Positions 13,850 to 21,218 are shown, counted from the stretch's first letter. The stretch: 21,218 nt of DNA from Chloroflexota bacterium (GCA_021812735.1 JAKAMV010000062.1:1-21218), one strand, 5' to 3'. Notes: a model not told the origin generated them from the sequence alone. Program-made: numbers and translations.

Positions 13850-16153
13850 TTGGCTCGCGCCGGTGCCAAGCACTTGGCGGCGGCCGCGCAACGCTCGAGG
13901 CTGCGGCTGGAGCTTGCCCCCGCCGGACGGGGGTGGCACGCTAGCCGCTGGCAGCGTCGCCGGACACCTGCCGGGAGGGGGATCACGAACCGCCGCGTCG
14001 CATCACTGGTCCTCGGCCTGGTCCTCGCAGCCCAGGGCATCCAGCCCGTCGCCGCGAGCGCCACGCCAGCTGCCGCGGGCCAGGTCGCTGCGGCCCCTGC
14101 GACCACGGCGGTCCCCTACGCCACCAGCCTCGCGCAGGCCGCCGCGCCGGGCGTCGTCCACCGCCATGGATGGTGGGCCACAACAGACGGGCTGCAGGCC
14201 GTCGACATGATCGACGTCATGCCGTCGACGCCGGGCATCACCCTCGAGGCGAGCGCGCCGGCGGCCGGTGTGTCCACGCTCCAGACGGTCGCCGGCCAGG
14301 CCGGGGCGGTGTCGCGCGAGGGGCACCGGGTCGTGGCGGCCGTCAACGGCGACACGTGGACGGTGAGCGCCGCGTCGGGCCGGTCCGCCCCGACCGGCCT
14401 GCTCGTCCACGGCGGCGAGCTGCTGAGCGGATCGCGGTCCGCGCGGCCGACGTTCGGCCTCACCGCGAGCGGCGGCACGATGTTCAGCGACGTCGCCGTG
14501 ACGACGGCGGTCACCCTGCCGGGCGGCGCCGCCCCGCTCAGCGTGGACCGGATCAACAAGCCGCGCCTGGCCGGCGAGCTGGATCTCTACACGCCCAGCT
14601 GGGGCGCCACCACCGGCACGGGCCCTGATGGCACCGAGGTGGTCCTCGCGGCGCCAGACCTGCCCCTGCGGGCCAGCGGCACCTGGCTGACGATGGTCAC
14701 GGCGGTTCGGGCGGACGTCGGCGACAGCCCGATCGCGGACGGCACCCTGGTGCTCTCCGCCCAGGGCGAGGACGCCGCGGCGCTCGCCGCCCTCCCGGTC
14801 GGCGCCGTGATCGCTGTCACCACGACGGTGCCCGTCGGCTGGGAGTCGGTCACCGAGGCGGTGAGCGGCCGGGAGTGGCTGGTCAGGTCCGGCATGGCTG
14901 GCGTCTCCCCCATCTCGGCCGTCACCACGGCCACCCACCCGCGCACCGCGATCGGTGCGCGCGCAGACGGCAGCCTGCTCCTCGTGACCGTGGACGGCCG
15001 GCAGCCGGGTGAGAGCCACGGCGTCGCCGACGACGACCTCGCCGCGATGCTCGTCGGACAAGGGGTGGAGACGGCGATCAACCTCGACGGCGGCGGCTCG
15101 ACGACGGCACTCGTCCGACGCCCGGGCGACGTCAGCGCGACCATCGCCAACACGCCCTCTGACGGGTCGGAGCGGCCTGTCGACGATGCGCTCCTCGTGG
15201 TGTCGTCGTATCCCACCGGGCCGCTGTCGCGGCTGGCCGTGCGGCCAGGCGACACGACGACGATGGTCGGCGGGACGGTCGCCTTCACGGTAGGCGGCAC
15301 GGACGACGCGCTCAACGGCGTCCCGCTGCCGGCCGTGCCCGTGTCGTGGTCGATGGTCGGCTCGGGTGCCACGCTGGGCGCTGACGGCGTCCTGACGGCC
15401 CAGGCCGCCGGCTCGGTGCTGGTCACCGCCATGGCGGGCGGACTCCTCGGCAGCTCGACGGTGACCGTGCTCCCCGACAGCGTCGCCCCGACGGCGACGA
15501 CGCCGGTCATGCGGCTGCGCTCAGGCTCCGCCATGTCGCCCGACCGTGAGGCCGTGACCGTCAGCTGGCCAGCCTCAACCGACGTCGGGCTCGGTGTCGT
15601 CCGGTACGAACTGAACCGCCAAGTCGCGGGCGGCGGGTGGACCCCGGCGACCCTGCCGTCGCCGCTCTCGCGCTCGGTCGTGGAGCAGGTCGCACCGGGC
15701 CAGGCGGTGCAGTACGAGGTCCGGGCGGTCGACGCCGCCGGCAATGCAGGTTCCTGGCGCGCCACGGCCCCGCTTGAGATCCTCCAAGCCGCCGAGACGG
15801 CCGCGAACTACTCCGGCCTGTGGGTGCGCCGGAACGGGCATGCCTATCTCGGCGGCCTCCTGCGCGCCTCGCGTAGCCGCGGCGCCACGGCCACGTACAC
15901 CTTCACTGGGAGCCAGATCGCGTGGTTCGCGGCCAGGGGGCCGACCTTCGGCAGCGCCACGATCCTGCTCGACGGGGTCGCGGTCGCCACGGTGAGCCTG
16001 CGCGCGGCGACGCTCCAGCCGGCCCGGGTCGTGTACGTCCACGCCTGGCCCGCGGTCGGGCGGCATCGCATCGCCATCCGGGTCGTGGCGACACCGGGCC
16101 ACCCGTGGGTCGGGGTGGACGGCTTCGGCGTGGCGGTCGCCGCAAGTCCGTAG
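13850..16153 (+). CDS. Secreted phosphodiester glycosidase-family protein with C-terminal beta domains
   Basis: From the first possible start (TTG 13850) the product is 767 aa. A signal peptide (NRRVASLVLGLVLAAQGIQP, then AASA) begins only at about residue 47, so the true start is probably near 13982, where ATC follows GGGAGGGGG; ATG and GTG are absent there. The NAGPA/phosphodiester glycosidase domain (about residues 90-450) shows VVAAVNGDTW, HPRTAIGARADGSLLLVTVDG and the hallmark AINLDGGGSTTALV. An Ig/Big-like domain (about 455-545), a fibronectin III-like domain (about 550-645) and a galactose-binding-like domain (about 655-767, FTGSQIAWFAARGPTFGSATILLDG) follow. It is likely exported to act on sugar phosphodiesters or wall polymers; substrate unknown. 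It converges on the decarboxylase gene with 13 bp between stops. Confidence 0.85.
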   Translation: MARAGAKHLAAAAQRSRLRLELAPAGRGWHASRWQRRRTPAGRGITNRRVASLVLGLVLAAQGIQPVAASATPAAAGQVAAAPATTAVPYATSLAQAAAPGVVHRHGWWATTDGLQAVDMIDVMPSTPGITLEASAPAAGVSTLQTVAGQAGAVSREGHRVVAAVNGDTWTVSAASGRSAPTGLLVHGGELLSGSRSARPTFGLTASGGTMFSDVAVTTAVTLPGGAAPLSVDRINKPRLAGELDLYTPSWGATTGTGPDGTEVVLAAPDLPLRASGTWLTMVTAVRADVGDSPIADGTLVLSAQGEDAAALAALPVGAVIAVTTTVPVGWESVTEAVSGREWLVRSGMAGVSPISAVTTATHPRTAIGARADGSLLLVTVDGRQPGESHGVADDDLAAMLVGQGVETAINLDGGGSTTALVRRPGDVSATIANTPSDGSERPVDDALLVVSSYPTGPLSRLAVRPGDTTTMVGGTVAFTVGGTDDALNGVPLPAVPVSWSMVGSGATLGADGVLTAQAAGSVLVTAMAGGLLGSSTVTVLPDSVAPTATTPVMRLRSGSAMSPDREAVTVSWPASTDVGLGVVRYELNRQVAGGGWTPATLPSPLSRSVVEQVAPGQAVQYEVRAVDAAGNAGSWRATAPLEILQAAETAANYSGLWVRRNGHAYLGGLLRASRSRGATATYTFTGSQIAWFAARGPTFGSATILLDGVAVATVSLRAATLQPARVVYVHAWPAVGRHRIAIRVVATPGHPWVGVDGFGVAVAASP

Positions 16154-16166
16154 GGGCGGGCCGGCC

Positions 16167-17597
16167 TCAGGCGGTCGGGTTCTCCGTCGCGACTCGCCGG
16201 ATCACCGCCAGGCAGCGGTCGACGTCGTCCGCGGTCGTCCGCCAGCCCGAGACCGAGATCCGCATGACGCGCTGCCCGCGCCACGTCGAGCCGCCGAGCC
16301 AGAGCGTCCCGTCGGCCTGGACCGCCGCGATCACCGCGTTCGTCCGGGCGTCGCCGGCGGCCGGATCCCCCGACGGGTCGTCGAAGCGGACGAGGGCCTG
16401 GTTCAGCACGACGTCGTTGAGGACGCGGACGCCCCGGACCGCGCCGTCGAGCCCTGCGGCGAAGCGCCGTGCGAGGTCGCAGGTCCGGCCCACCATCTCC
16501 GCCACGCCGTCGCGGCCAAGCGAGCGGATCGCCGCCCAGACCGCGAACCCGCGGGCTCGCCGCGACGATTCGGCCACCCAGTTGTACGGGTCGCGCTCCC
16601 CGCCCGCCGTCTCCACGTAGTAGGCCGCGCCCAGCGTCATCGCCCCGTGGTGCGCCGTCGGGTGGGCCGTGAACACGAGGCCCGAGTCGTATGGGACGTT
16701 GAGCCACTTGTGGCAGTCGGTGGTCCACGAGTCCGCCCGCTCGACGCCGGCCAGCAGGTGGCGCCGAGCCGGGTCCGCCGCCGCCCACAGCCCGAACGCG
16801 CCGTCCACGTGGAGCCAGCCGCCGTTGGCGCGGACGAGGCCCGCGATCTCGGGCAGCGGGTCGAAGGCGCCCGTGTTGACGTTGCCCGCCTGCGCGCACA
16901 CGAGCGCGGGACGGTCGAACCGCCCGAGGACGTCGGCCAGCGCGTCAGCCCGCACGCGACCCTGGCCGTCGACGGCGACGCGAACGACACGGTCGCGGCC
17001 CATGCCCAGCATCTGGAGGGCCGCGTGGATCGTGACGTGGGCCTCCTCACCGACCACCACCGGGACGTCGGGGGCGCCGAACAGCCCGTTGCGCTCGACG
17101 TCCCAGCCTGCCTGCTCCAAGAGCGCGTGCCGGCCTGCGGCGAGGGCCGTGAACGAGGCCATCGTGGCGCCCGTCGTGAACCCGGCCGAGACGCCAGCCG
17201 GAAGACCGAACAACTCGGCGGCCCAGCTCGCCGCCACCTCCTCGGCCACGGCCGCGGCGGGTCCGATCACATACAGGCCCGCGTTCTGGTCCCAGGCGCT
17301 GGCGAGCCAGTCGGCGGCCAGCGCGGCCGGCAGGCCGCCGCCGATGACGAAGCCGAAGAAGCGCGGGCCGGTGCTCCCGACGAGACCCCCCTCCGAGGCC
17401 GCCGCCAGGGCTTCCACGGTGGCGACGGGGTCCTCGCCGTGCTCGGGGAGCGGCCCGCCGAGACGCCCCCGCAGCTCGGCCACGGTGGCGGTCGGGGCGA
17501 CGCGCAGGTCGTCCACACCCCGGAGCCAGTCGCGGGCGAGCTCCGCGGCTCGGGCGAGCGCGGCATCGGTGGTGGTGCTCGCGGTGTCGCGGTCCAT
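16167..17597 (-). CDS. PLP-dependent group II amino acid decarboxylase-family protein
   Basis: The 476-aa cytoplasmic PLP enzyme belongs to the aromatic amino acid/glutamate/tyrosine decarboxylase family. Visible landmarks: GPRFFGFVIGGGLPAALAADWL (78-99), AGFTTGATMASFTAL (138-152), H187 in EEAHVTIH, which would stack on the cofactor, D265 in HVDGAFG for the ring nitrogen, and the Schiff-base lysine K297 in TTDCHKWLNVPYDSG. The C-terminal GQRVMRISVSGWRTT block is also typical. Substrate cannot be assigned: an aromatic L-amino acid, a diaminobutyrate or an aspartate decarboxylase-like role are all open. ATG 17597 has GGGAGAG 3 nt upstream, better than the extended frame. It is divergent from the amidohydrolase gene, so sharing a 258-bp control region is possible. 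Confidence 0.88.
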   Translation of the reverse strand: MDRDTASTTTDAALARAAELARDWLRGVDDLRVAPTATVAELRGRLGGPLPEHGEDPVATVEALAAASEGGLVGSTGPRFFGFVIGGGLPAALAADWLASAWDQNAGLYVIGPAAAVAEEVAASWAAELFGLPAGVSAGFTTGATMASFTALAAGRHALLEQAGWDVERNGLFGAPDVPVVVGEEAHVTIHAALQMLGMGRDRVVRVAVDGQGRVRADALADVLGRFDRPALVCAQAGNVNTGAFDPLPEIAGLVRANGGWLHVDGAFGLWAAADPARRHLLAGVERADSWTTDCHKWLNVPYDSGLVFTAHPTAHHGAMTLGAAYYVETAGGERDPYNWVAESSRRARGFAVWAAIRSLGRDGVAEMVGRTCDLARRFAAGLDGAVRGVRVLNDVVLNQALVRFDDPSGDPAAGDARTNAVIAAVQADGTLWLGGSTWRGQRVMRISVSGWRTTADDVDRCLAVIRRVATENPTA

Positions 17598-17748
17598 CGT
17601 CTCTCCCGACGCGGGCTCCGGCGCCCGGGCACGCACGCCGGGACGGGCGAGGGCATCATCGCGCGGATGGCGCCGGGCCGCCCGGCAGGCGCGCACACCC
17701 GCCGTTCGGACCGGCCCGAACGGCCCTCGCCACGCCGAGCCACCGGCG

Positions 17749-17788
17749 TATGCTCACGCCATTCATGCTGCGGGCGCCGATCGCCCGC
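17749..17788 (+). promoter_or_regulatory. Candidate -10 and 5' leader hairpin of the amidohydrolase gene
   Basis: TATGCT (17749-17754, 4 of 6) would start transcription near 17761. Nine bases later GCGGGCG (17770-17776) pairs with CGCCCGC (17782-17788) around CCGAT, a perfect 7-bp stem. No good -35 is visible, so the promoter call is weak, while the hairpin is certain as sequence. Confidence 0.35.
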
Positions 17789-17855
17789 GGGCCCGTCCTC
17801 CCGTCGGCGGGTTGGCCGGGCCACAGTGCGACGATGTTCGAGGAGGCTGTTCGCG

Positions 17856-18707
17856 ATGCCCCGTATCGTCCGAGGCGCGCTCCTGCAGGCAACCTGGACC
17901 GGCGACAAGGAGTCGATGATCCAGAAGCACGAGCAGTACGTGCACGAGGCGAAGAAGCAGGGCGCCCAGTTCATGCTCTTCCAGGAGCTGTTCTACGGGC
18001 CCTACTTCTGCCAGGTGCAGGACAAGAAGTACTACTCGTACACCGAGCTCATCCCCGACGGCCCGACCACCAAGCGCTTCCAGGCGCTTGCCCGCGAGAC
18101 GGGCATGGTTCTGGTCGTGCCGATGTACGAGGAGGACAGCCAGACCTCGGGGATCTACTACAACACGGCCGCGGTCATCGACTCGGACGGCAAGTACCTC
18201 GGCAAATACCGCAAGACGCACATCCCGCACGTCGACGGCTTCTGGGAGAAGTTCTACTTCCGCCCCGGCAACCTCGGCTACCCGGTGTTCCAGACGGCCG
18301 TCGGCAAGATCGGCGTGTACATCTGCTACGACCGCCACTTCCCGGAGGGCGCCCGGGCGCTGGGCGTCAACGGCGCCGAGATCGTCCTGATCCCGAGCGC
18401 CACGTCGCGGGGCCTGTCCGAGTACCTGTGGCGCGTGGAGCAGGTCAGCCACTCGCTCGCCAACGGCTACTTCGTCGGCACCATCAACCGCGTCGGCGTG
18501 GAGAAGGAGATCGGCCCGGACGACTTCTACGGGCAGAGCTACTTCGTGGATCCGCTCGGCCAGTTCGTGGGCGCGGTGGGCAGCCCGTACGACGAGGAGC
18601 TGATCATCCGCGACCTCGACCTCGACCTGATCGGCAAGGTCCGCCAGACGTGGCAGTTCTACCGCGACCGGCGGCCCGACATGTACGGCGACCTCGTCAA
18701 GCCGTAG
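17856..18707 (+). CDS. Beta-ureidopropionase-like carbon-nitrogen hydrolase
   Basis: The 283-aa nitrilase-superfamily amidohydrolase would hydrolyse an N-carbamoyl amine, most likely N-carbamoyl-beta-alanine to beta-alanine, CO2 and ammonia. The Glu-Lys-Cys triad is visible: E44 in FQELFYGPY, K120 in KYRKTHIPH and C157 in YICYDRHFPEG. The conserved SATSRGLSEYLWR and FYGQSYFVDPLGQ stretches also fit. Length fits the compact bacterial N-carbamoyl hydrolases, which also include N-carbamoylputrescine amidase and D-N-carbamoylase; those are the alternatives. ATG 17856 has AGGAGG nine bases upstream. The dihydropyrimidinase and LLM oxidoreductase downstream on the same strand point to pyrimidine or hydantoin catabolism. 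Confidence 0.9.
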   Translation: MPRIVRGALLQATWTGDKESMIQKHEQYVHEAKKQGAQFMLFQELFYGPYFCQVQDKKYYSYTELIPDGPTTKRFQALARETGMVLVVPMYEEDSQTSGIYYNTAAVIDSDGKYLGKYRKTHIPHVDGFWEKFYFRPGNLGYPVFQTAVGKIGVYICYDRHFPEGARALGVNGAEIVLIPSATSRGLSEYLWRVEQVSHSLANGYFVGTINRVGVEKEIGPDDFYGQSYFVDPLGQFVGAVGSPYDEELIIRDLDLDLIGKVRQTWQFYRDRRPDMYGDLVKP

Positions 18708-18750
18708 GCTAAGCGCCCGCGCCGCTCGGCCGGCGATGCGAATGCGACAT

Positions 18751-18778
18751 TCGACGCAGGCCTGGCATCGGGTATGAT
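18751..18778 (+). promoter_or_regulatory. Promoter of the LLM oxidoreductase gene
   Basis: TCGACG (18751-18756, 4 of 6 to TTGACA) and TATGAT (18773-18778, 5 of 6 to TATAAT) are 16 bp apart. The expected start of transcription, about 18785, coincides with the first base of the 13-bp stem-loop. Confidence 0.55.
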
Positions 18779-18784
18779 CCCGCG

Positions 18785-18818
18785 CGGCTCGGCTGCCAGG
18801 AGGAGGGCAGCCGAGCCG
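18785..18818 (+). other. Perfect 13-bp stem-loop with AGGAGGAG in the loop, in the 5' leader
   Basis: CGGCTCGGCTGCC (18785-18797) pairs without mismatch with GGCAGCCGAGCCG (18806-18818). The 8-nt loop is AGGAGGAG, a near-ideal ribosome-binding sequence with no start codon at suitable spacing. A second possible fold follows: CTCCG near 18826 can pair with CGGAG at about 18844-18848, covering part of the real ribosome site (GGAGG, 18845-18849) of the gene starting at 18855. This looks like a structured, possibly regulatory leader. Confidence 0.6.
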
Positions 18819-18854
18819 TCCGATTCTCCGGGGCGTCCCCGGGCGGAGGATGCG

Positions 18855-19850
18855 ATGCAGTTCGGGTTCACGCTCAAGCCGGAAAGCTCGATCGAGCGGA
18901 CGATCGCCCTCACCAGGCAGGCCGAGGCGGCGGGCTTCACCTACGGCTGGCTGTTCGACTCCCACGTCCTGTGGCGCGACCCGTATCCCCTCCTCACGCT
19001 CATGGCGCAGGCCACCAGGCACATGCGCCTCGGCACCTGCGTGACCAATCCGGCCACGCGTGAGCCGTCCGTCACCGCGTCCTCGCTGGCCGTGCTCCAG
19101 GAGCTGTCGGGCGGGCGGATGGACCTGGGGATCGGCCGCGGCGACTCGGCCCGGCGCGTTCTGGGCAAGGCGCCGACCTCCATGAAGGACCTCGAGCAGG
19201 CGGTGCACGTCATCCGCGCCCTCGCGGAGGGCCGCTCGGTCGAGTTCGAGGGGGCGATGCTCGAGCTGCCGTGGGTGACCGGCGGGCACCGGCTCCCGGT
19301 CTGGATCGCCGGCTACGGCCCGGTGGCCCTCAAGCTCACCGGGCGCATCGCCGACGGCGCCATGCTCCAGATCGGCGACCCGGATCTCATCCGCTGGTTC
19401 GTGTCGCAGGTGCGGGCGTCCGCCGAGGCGTCGGGCCGCGACCCCGCCTCGGTCAAGGTGATGGCCGCCGTCCCGGCCCACGTGGGCGACCTCGCCGACG
19501 GCCGCGACCGCACCCGGTGGTTCCCTGCGCTGGTCTCGAACCACGTCGTCGACCTGGTCAACAAGTATCCCCGCGAGGACCTGCCCGAGGAGCTGACCAC
19601 CTACATCCGCGACCGCGAGGGCTACGACTACCTGCACCACGCCGAGGTGGGCTCGTCCAATGCGTCGTTCGTCTCGGACGACATCGTGGACCGCTTCTGC
19701 CTCGTCGGCTCGGTCCAGGACCACGTGGCGCGGCTCCGGGAGCTGGCGGACGCCGGCGTCGACCAGTTCAACCTCTACCTCATGAACGGGAACGAGGAGG
19801 AGCAGCTCGAGGCGTACGGGCGCGAGGTCATCCCCGCCCTGCGCGCCTGA
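18855..19850 (+). CDS. LLM-class F420/flavin-dependent oxidoreductase
   Basis: The 331-aa TIM-barrel oxidoreductase belongs to the luciferase-like monooxygenase class. Its sequence resembles the CPS_4043-type (TIGR03842) family, from memory: FGFTLKPESSIERTIALTRQ (residues 3-22), WLFDSHVLWRDPYPLLTLMA, RLGTCVTNPATREPSVTASS, GGRMDLGIGRGDSARRVLG and HVVDLVNKYPRE are all well kept. The cofactor is probably F420, or FMN. The real reaction of this family is unknown to me. It sits between an N-carbamoyl hydrolase and a dihydropyrimidinase, so it may oxidise or reduce a pyrimidine-related substrate. It is not RutA. ATG 18855 has GGAGG five bases upstream, and it has its own promoter and stem-loop leader. 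Confidence 0.9.
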   Translation: MQFGFTLKPESSIERTIALTRQAEAAGFTYGWLFDSHVLWRDPYPLLTLMAQATRHMRLGTCVTNPATREPSVTASSLAVLQELSGGRMDLGIGRGDSARRVLGKAPTSMKDLEQAVHVIRALAEGRSVEFEGAMLELPWVTGGHRLPVWIAGYGPVALKLTGRIADGAMLQIGDPDLIRWFVSQVRASAEASGRDPASVKVMAAVPAHVGDLADGRDRTRWFPALVSNHVVDLVNKYPREDLPEELTTYIRDREGYDYLHHAEVGSSNASFVSDDIVDRFCLVGSVQDHVARLRELADAGVDQFNLYLMNGNEEEQLEAYGREVIPALRA

Positions 19851-19906
19851 CGCCGCTCCCTGAGCCGCGCCATAGCAGAACGCGGCGGGCAGCGGCATTT
19901 GGTACT

Positions 19907-19942
19907 GGGATGGAGGTCAGTCTCGACCTCCGAGGGCATCCC
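19907..19942 (+). other. Bulged stem-loop between the oxidoreductase and a small membrane protein
   Basis: GGAGGTC (19912-19918) pairs with GACCTCC (19925-19931) around AGTCTC. After a 6-nt bulge, GGGAT (19907-19911) pairs with ATCCC (19938-19942). The structure lies 15 bp before the ribosome site of the small gene. It lacks a T-run, so it may be a processing, stabilising or attenuation structure. Confidence 0.45.
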
Positions 19943-19969
19943 GCGGACAATCGCGCCGGAGGTTGCCCC

Positions 19970-20158
19970 ATGCCGTCACCGCGCCGCGCCCACCGTCGAG
20001 ACCCCCGCTGGGAGGAGGACGGCCCGGCCGCCCGGCGCGAGCACCGGCGGCGCCGGACGCGTGAGGTCGCGGCCTTCCTGACCTCGCTCGCGGCGGCGGC
20101 GGCCGCCGGTGGCGTGCTGGCCTTCCGCCTGGGCACGGCGCTCGTCGGGCGCGGCTGA
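19970..20158 (+). CDS. 62-aa single-helix membrane protein
   Basis: I do not recognise a family. ATG 19970 is preceded by GGAGG (19958-19962) at ideal 7-nt spacing, the strongest evidence that it is real. The product has a very basic N-terminal half (MPSPRRAHRRDPRWEEDGPA, then several Arg). One hydrophobic helix follows (about residues 33-56, VAAFLTSLAAAAAAGGVLAF), then a short tail ending LVGRG. The basic half should remain in the cytoplasm. It lies between the LLM oxidoreductase and the dihydropyrimidinase, 119 bp and 207 bp away, so co-regulation is possible but unproven. Confidence 0.65.
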   Translation: MPSPRRAHRRDPRWEEDGPAARREHRRRRTREVAAFLTSLAAAAAAGGVLAFRLGTALVGRG

Positions 20159-20274
20159 CCCCTCGACCCGGGACGGGGCCCCGCACCCGCGCGCCTGCCG
20201 GGGCTCGGTTCAGGGCTGCCCCTGCGGCGCCGCACAGCGCCGAGTGGCCCGTCCCTGCACGTCGCTCGGACCGT

Positions 20275-20335
20275 CCGACACCCCTCCCCCCGGGCTACGA
20301 TGGCCCAACACGTGCCACCCCGTCGACGGGTGTTG
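20275..20335 (+). promoter_or_regulatory. Candidate promoter and 5' leader hairpin of the dihydropyrimidinase gene
   Basis: CCGACA (20275-20280, 4 of 6) and TACGAT (20296-20301, 4 of 6) are 15 bp apart, a weak match. Transcription would start near 20308. CACCC (20316-20320) pairs with GGGTG (20328-20332) around a 7-nt loop, and CAA/TTG (20306-20308 and 20333-20335) can extend it past a bulge. The hairpin would therefore sit close to the transcript's 5' end. Confidence 0.35.
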
Positions 20336-20365
20336 CCGGCGGGGCTCCGAACGCAAGGAGGAAGG

Positions 20366-21218
20366 ATGCGCACCCTTTTCGCCCACGGCACCATCGTCAC
20401 GGCCGAAGGCTCCCACGCCGCGGACGTGCTGGTCGACGGCGAGACGATCGTCCAGATCGGCGCCGACCTGGCCGCCGCAGTGGCCGCTGACGAGGTCATC
20501 GACGCCACCGGCAAGTACCTGATCCCGGGTGGCATCGACGGGCATACGCACATGAAGCTGCCGTTCGGCGGCACGTTCGCGAAGGACGACTTCGAGACGG
20601 GCACCCGCGCGGCGGCGTTCGGCGGCACCACGACCATCGTGGACTTCGCGGTCCAGAACAAGGGCCAGACCCTGCACCAGGGCCTCGACACGTGGTTCGC
20701 CATGGCCGAGGGCATGGCCGTGACGGACTACGCGTTCCACATGATCATGTCGGACGTCACCGACGCCAGCCTGGCCGAGATGGACCAGCTGGTGGACGAG
20801 GGCGTCCCCGACTTCAAGCTGTTCACCGCCTACCCGGGCGTGTTCTACTCCCCCGACGACCACATCTTCCGGGCCCTGCAGCAGTCGGCCAAGAACGGCG
20901 GCCTCATCCTGATCCACGCCGAGAACGGCCCCGTCATCGACATCCTGGCGGCCGAGCAGGTCGCCAAGGGCGTGACCGACCCGATCGGCCACGGGCTCGC
21001 GCGCGACAGCCGGATGGAGGGCGAAGCCACCAACCGCGTGATCCGCCTGGCCGAGGTCGCAGGGGCGCCGGTGTACTTCGTCCACATGTCCGCCAAGGAG
21101 GCGCTGGCAGCGCTCATGGCGGCCCGCGACCGCGGCGCGATGGCCTGGGCGGAGACCTGCCCGCAGTACCTCTACCTCCACCTCGACGACCTGGGCAACG
21201 GCTTCGAGGGCGCCAAGT
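20366..21218 (+). CDS. hydA: Dihydropyrimidinase/hydantoinase (3' end outside window)
   Basis: The first 284 residues of a cyclic amidohydrolase are visible, with the frame still open at the window edge; the full protein should be about 460-480 aa. It opens the ring of 5,6-dihydrouracil, dihydrothymine or hydantoins to the N-carbamoyl amino acid. Metal ligands are H60 and H62 (GIDGHTH), the carbamylated lysine K151 (DFKLFTAYPG), H184 (LIHAENG) and H240 (FVHMSAKE). FGGTFAKDDFETGTRAAAFG is typical of dihydropyrimidinase. The start is firm because AAGGAGGAAGG directly precedes ATG 20366. With the amidohydrolase at 17856 it forms steps two and three of reductive pyrimidine degradation; a dihydropyrimidine dehydrogenase is not in this window. 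Confidence 0.93.
   Translation, partial: MRTLFAHGTIVTAEGSHAADVLVDGETIVQIGADLAAAVAADEVIDATGKYLIPGGIDGHTHMKLPFGGTFAKDDFETGTRAAAFGGTTTIVDFAVQNKGQTLHQGLDTWFAMAEGMAVTDYAFHMIMSDVTDASLAEMDQLVDEGVPDFKLFTAYPGVFYSPDDHIFRALQQSAKNGGLILIHAENGPVIDILAAEQVAKGVTDPIGHGLARDSRMEGEATNRVIRLAEVAGAPVYFVHMSAKEALAALMAARDRGAMAWAETCPQYLYLHLDDLGNGFEGAK

Noticed and set aside
16647..17855. Extended plus-strand frame upstream of the amidohydrolase
   Set aside because: It runs antisense through the decarboxylase gene. Homology and the AGGAGG site start at 17856.
18785..18818. Intrinsic terminator of the amidohydrolase gene
   Set aside because: The stem is strong, but no U-tract follows, it lies 77 bp past the stop and directly after a good promoter, and its loop carries a ribosome-binding sequence. 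A leader structure fits better, though a terminator role is not excluded.

Overview
The window is very GC-rich bacterial DNA. Short intergenic gaps, frequent GTG starts, GGAGG-type ribosome sites on some genes and TANNNT-N6-start (leaderless-looking) layouts on others suggest Chloroflexota (Limnocylindria/Ellin6529-like) or a deep actinobacterial lineage. No rRNA, tRNA or marker protein is present, so this is inference. I saw no tRNA, rRNA or CRISPR array.

Left block (1-2790): the last residues of a histidine kinase, then a small secreted Ala/Pro-rich protein (minus strand) divergent from an OmpR-family regulator and its overlapping sensor kinase. The gap between them holds paired 11-bp-period direct repeats in mirror orientation, a plausible operator for both.

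Potassium-signalling block (2790-10923): KdpD is in pieces. A truncated KdpD-like membrane/GAF stub and a stand-alone KdpD N-terminal sensor plus Usp protein lie upstream of a KimA-like APC-superfamily potassium permease and a tightly coupled 83-aa protein. On the other strand are the KdpD C-terminal half (DUF4118, GAF-like region, kinase) and KdpE, separated by an IS110-family element. No kdpFABC genes are in view, so these KdpD/KdpE parts may serve KimA, or structural genes outside the window.

Middle block (10924-13721, minus strand): a homocysteine S-methyltransferase-like protein and a class III aminotransferase, separated by a 473-bp gap full of repeats, including about eight copies of a GC-rich palindrome in ~240 bp.

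Right block (13722-21218): a secreted phosphodiester-glycosidase-family protein with C-terminal beta domains, convergent with a PLP-dependent group II decarboxylase. Then comes a run of plus-strand genes typical of reductive pyrimidine/hydantoin catabolism: a beta-ureidopropionase-like amidohydrolase, an LLM F420/flavin oxidoreductase, a 62-aa membrane protein and a dihydropyrimidinase (cut by the window end). With the aminotransferase these could take dihydrouracil through N-carbamoyl-beta-alanine and beta-alanine to malonate semialdehyde. The amidohydrolase, oxidoreductase and dihydropyrimidinase each have a candidate promoter and a stem-loop at or near the predicted transcript 5' end. The most striking is a perfect 13-bp stem presenting AGGAGGAG in its loop.
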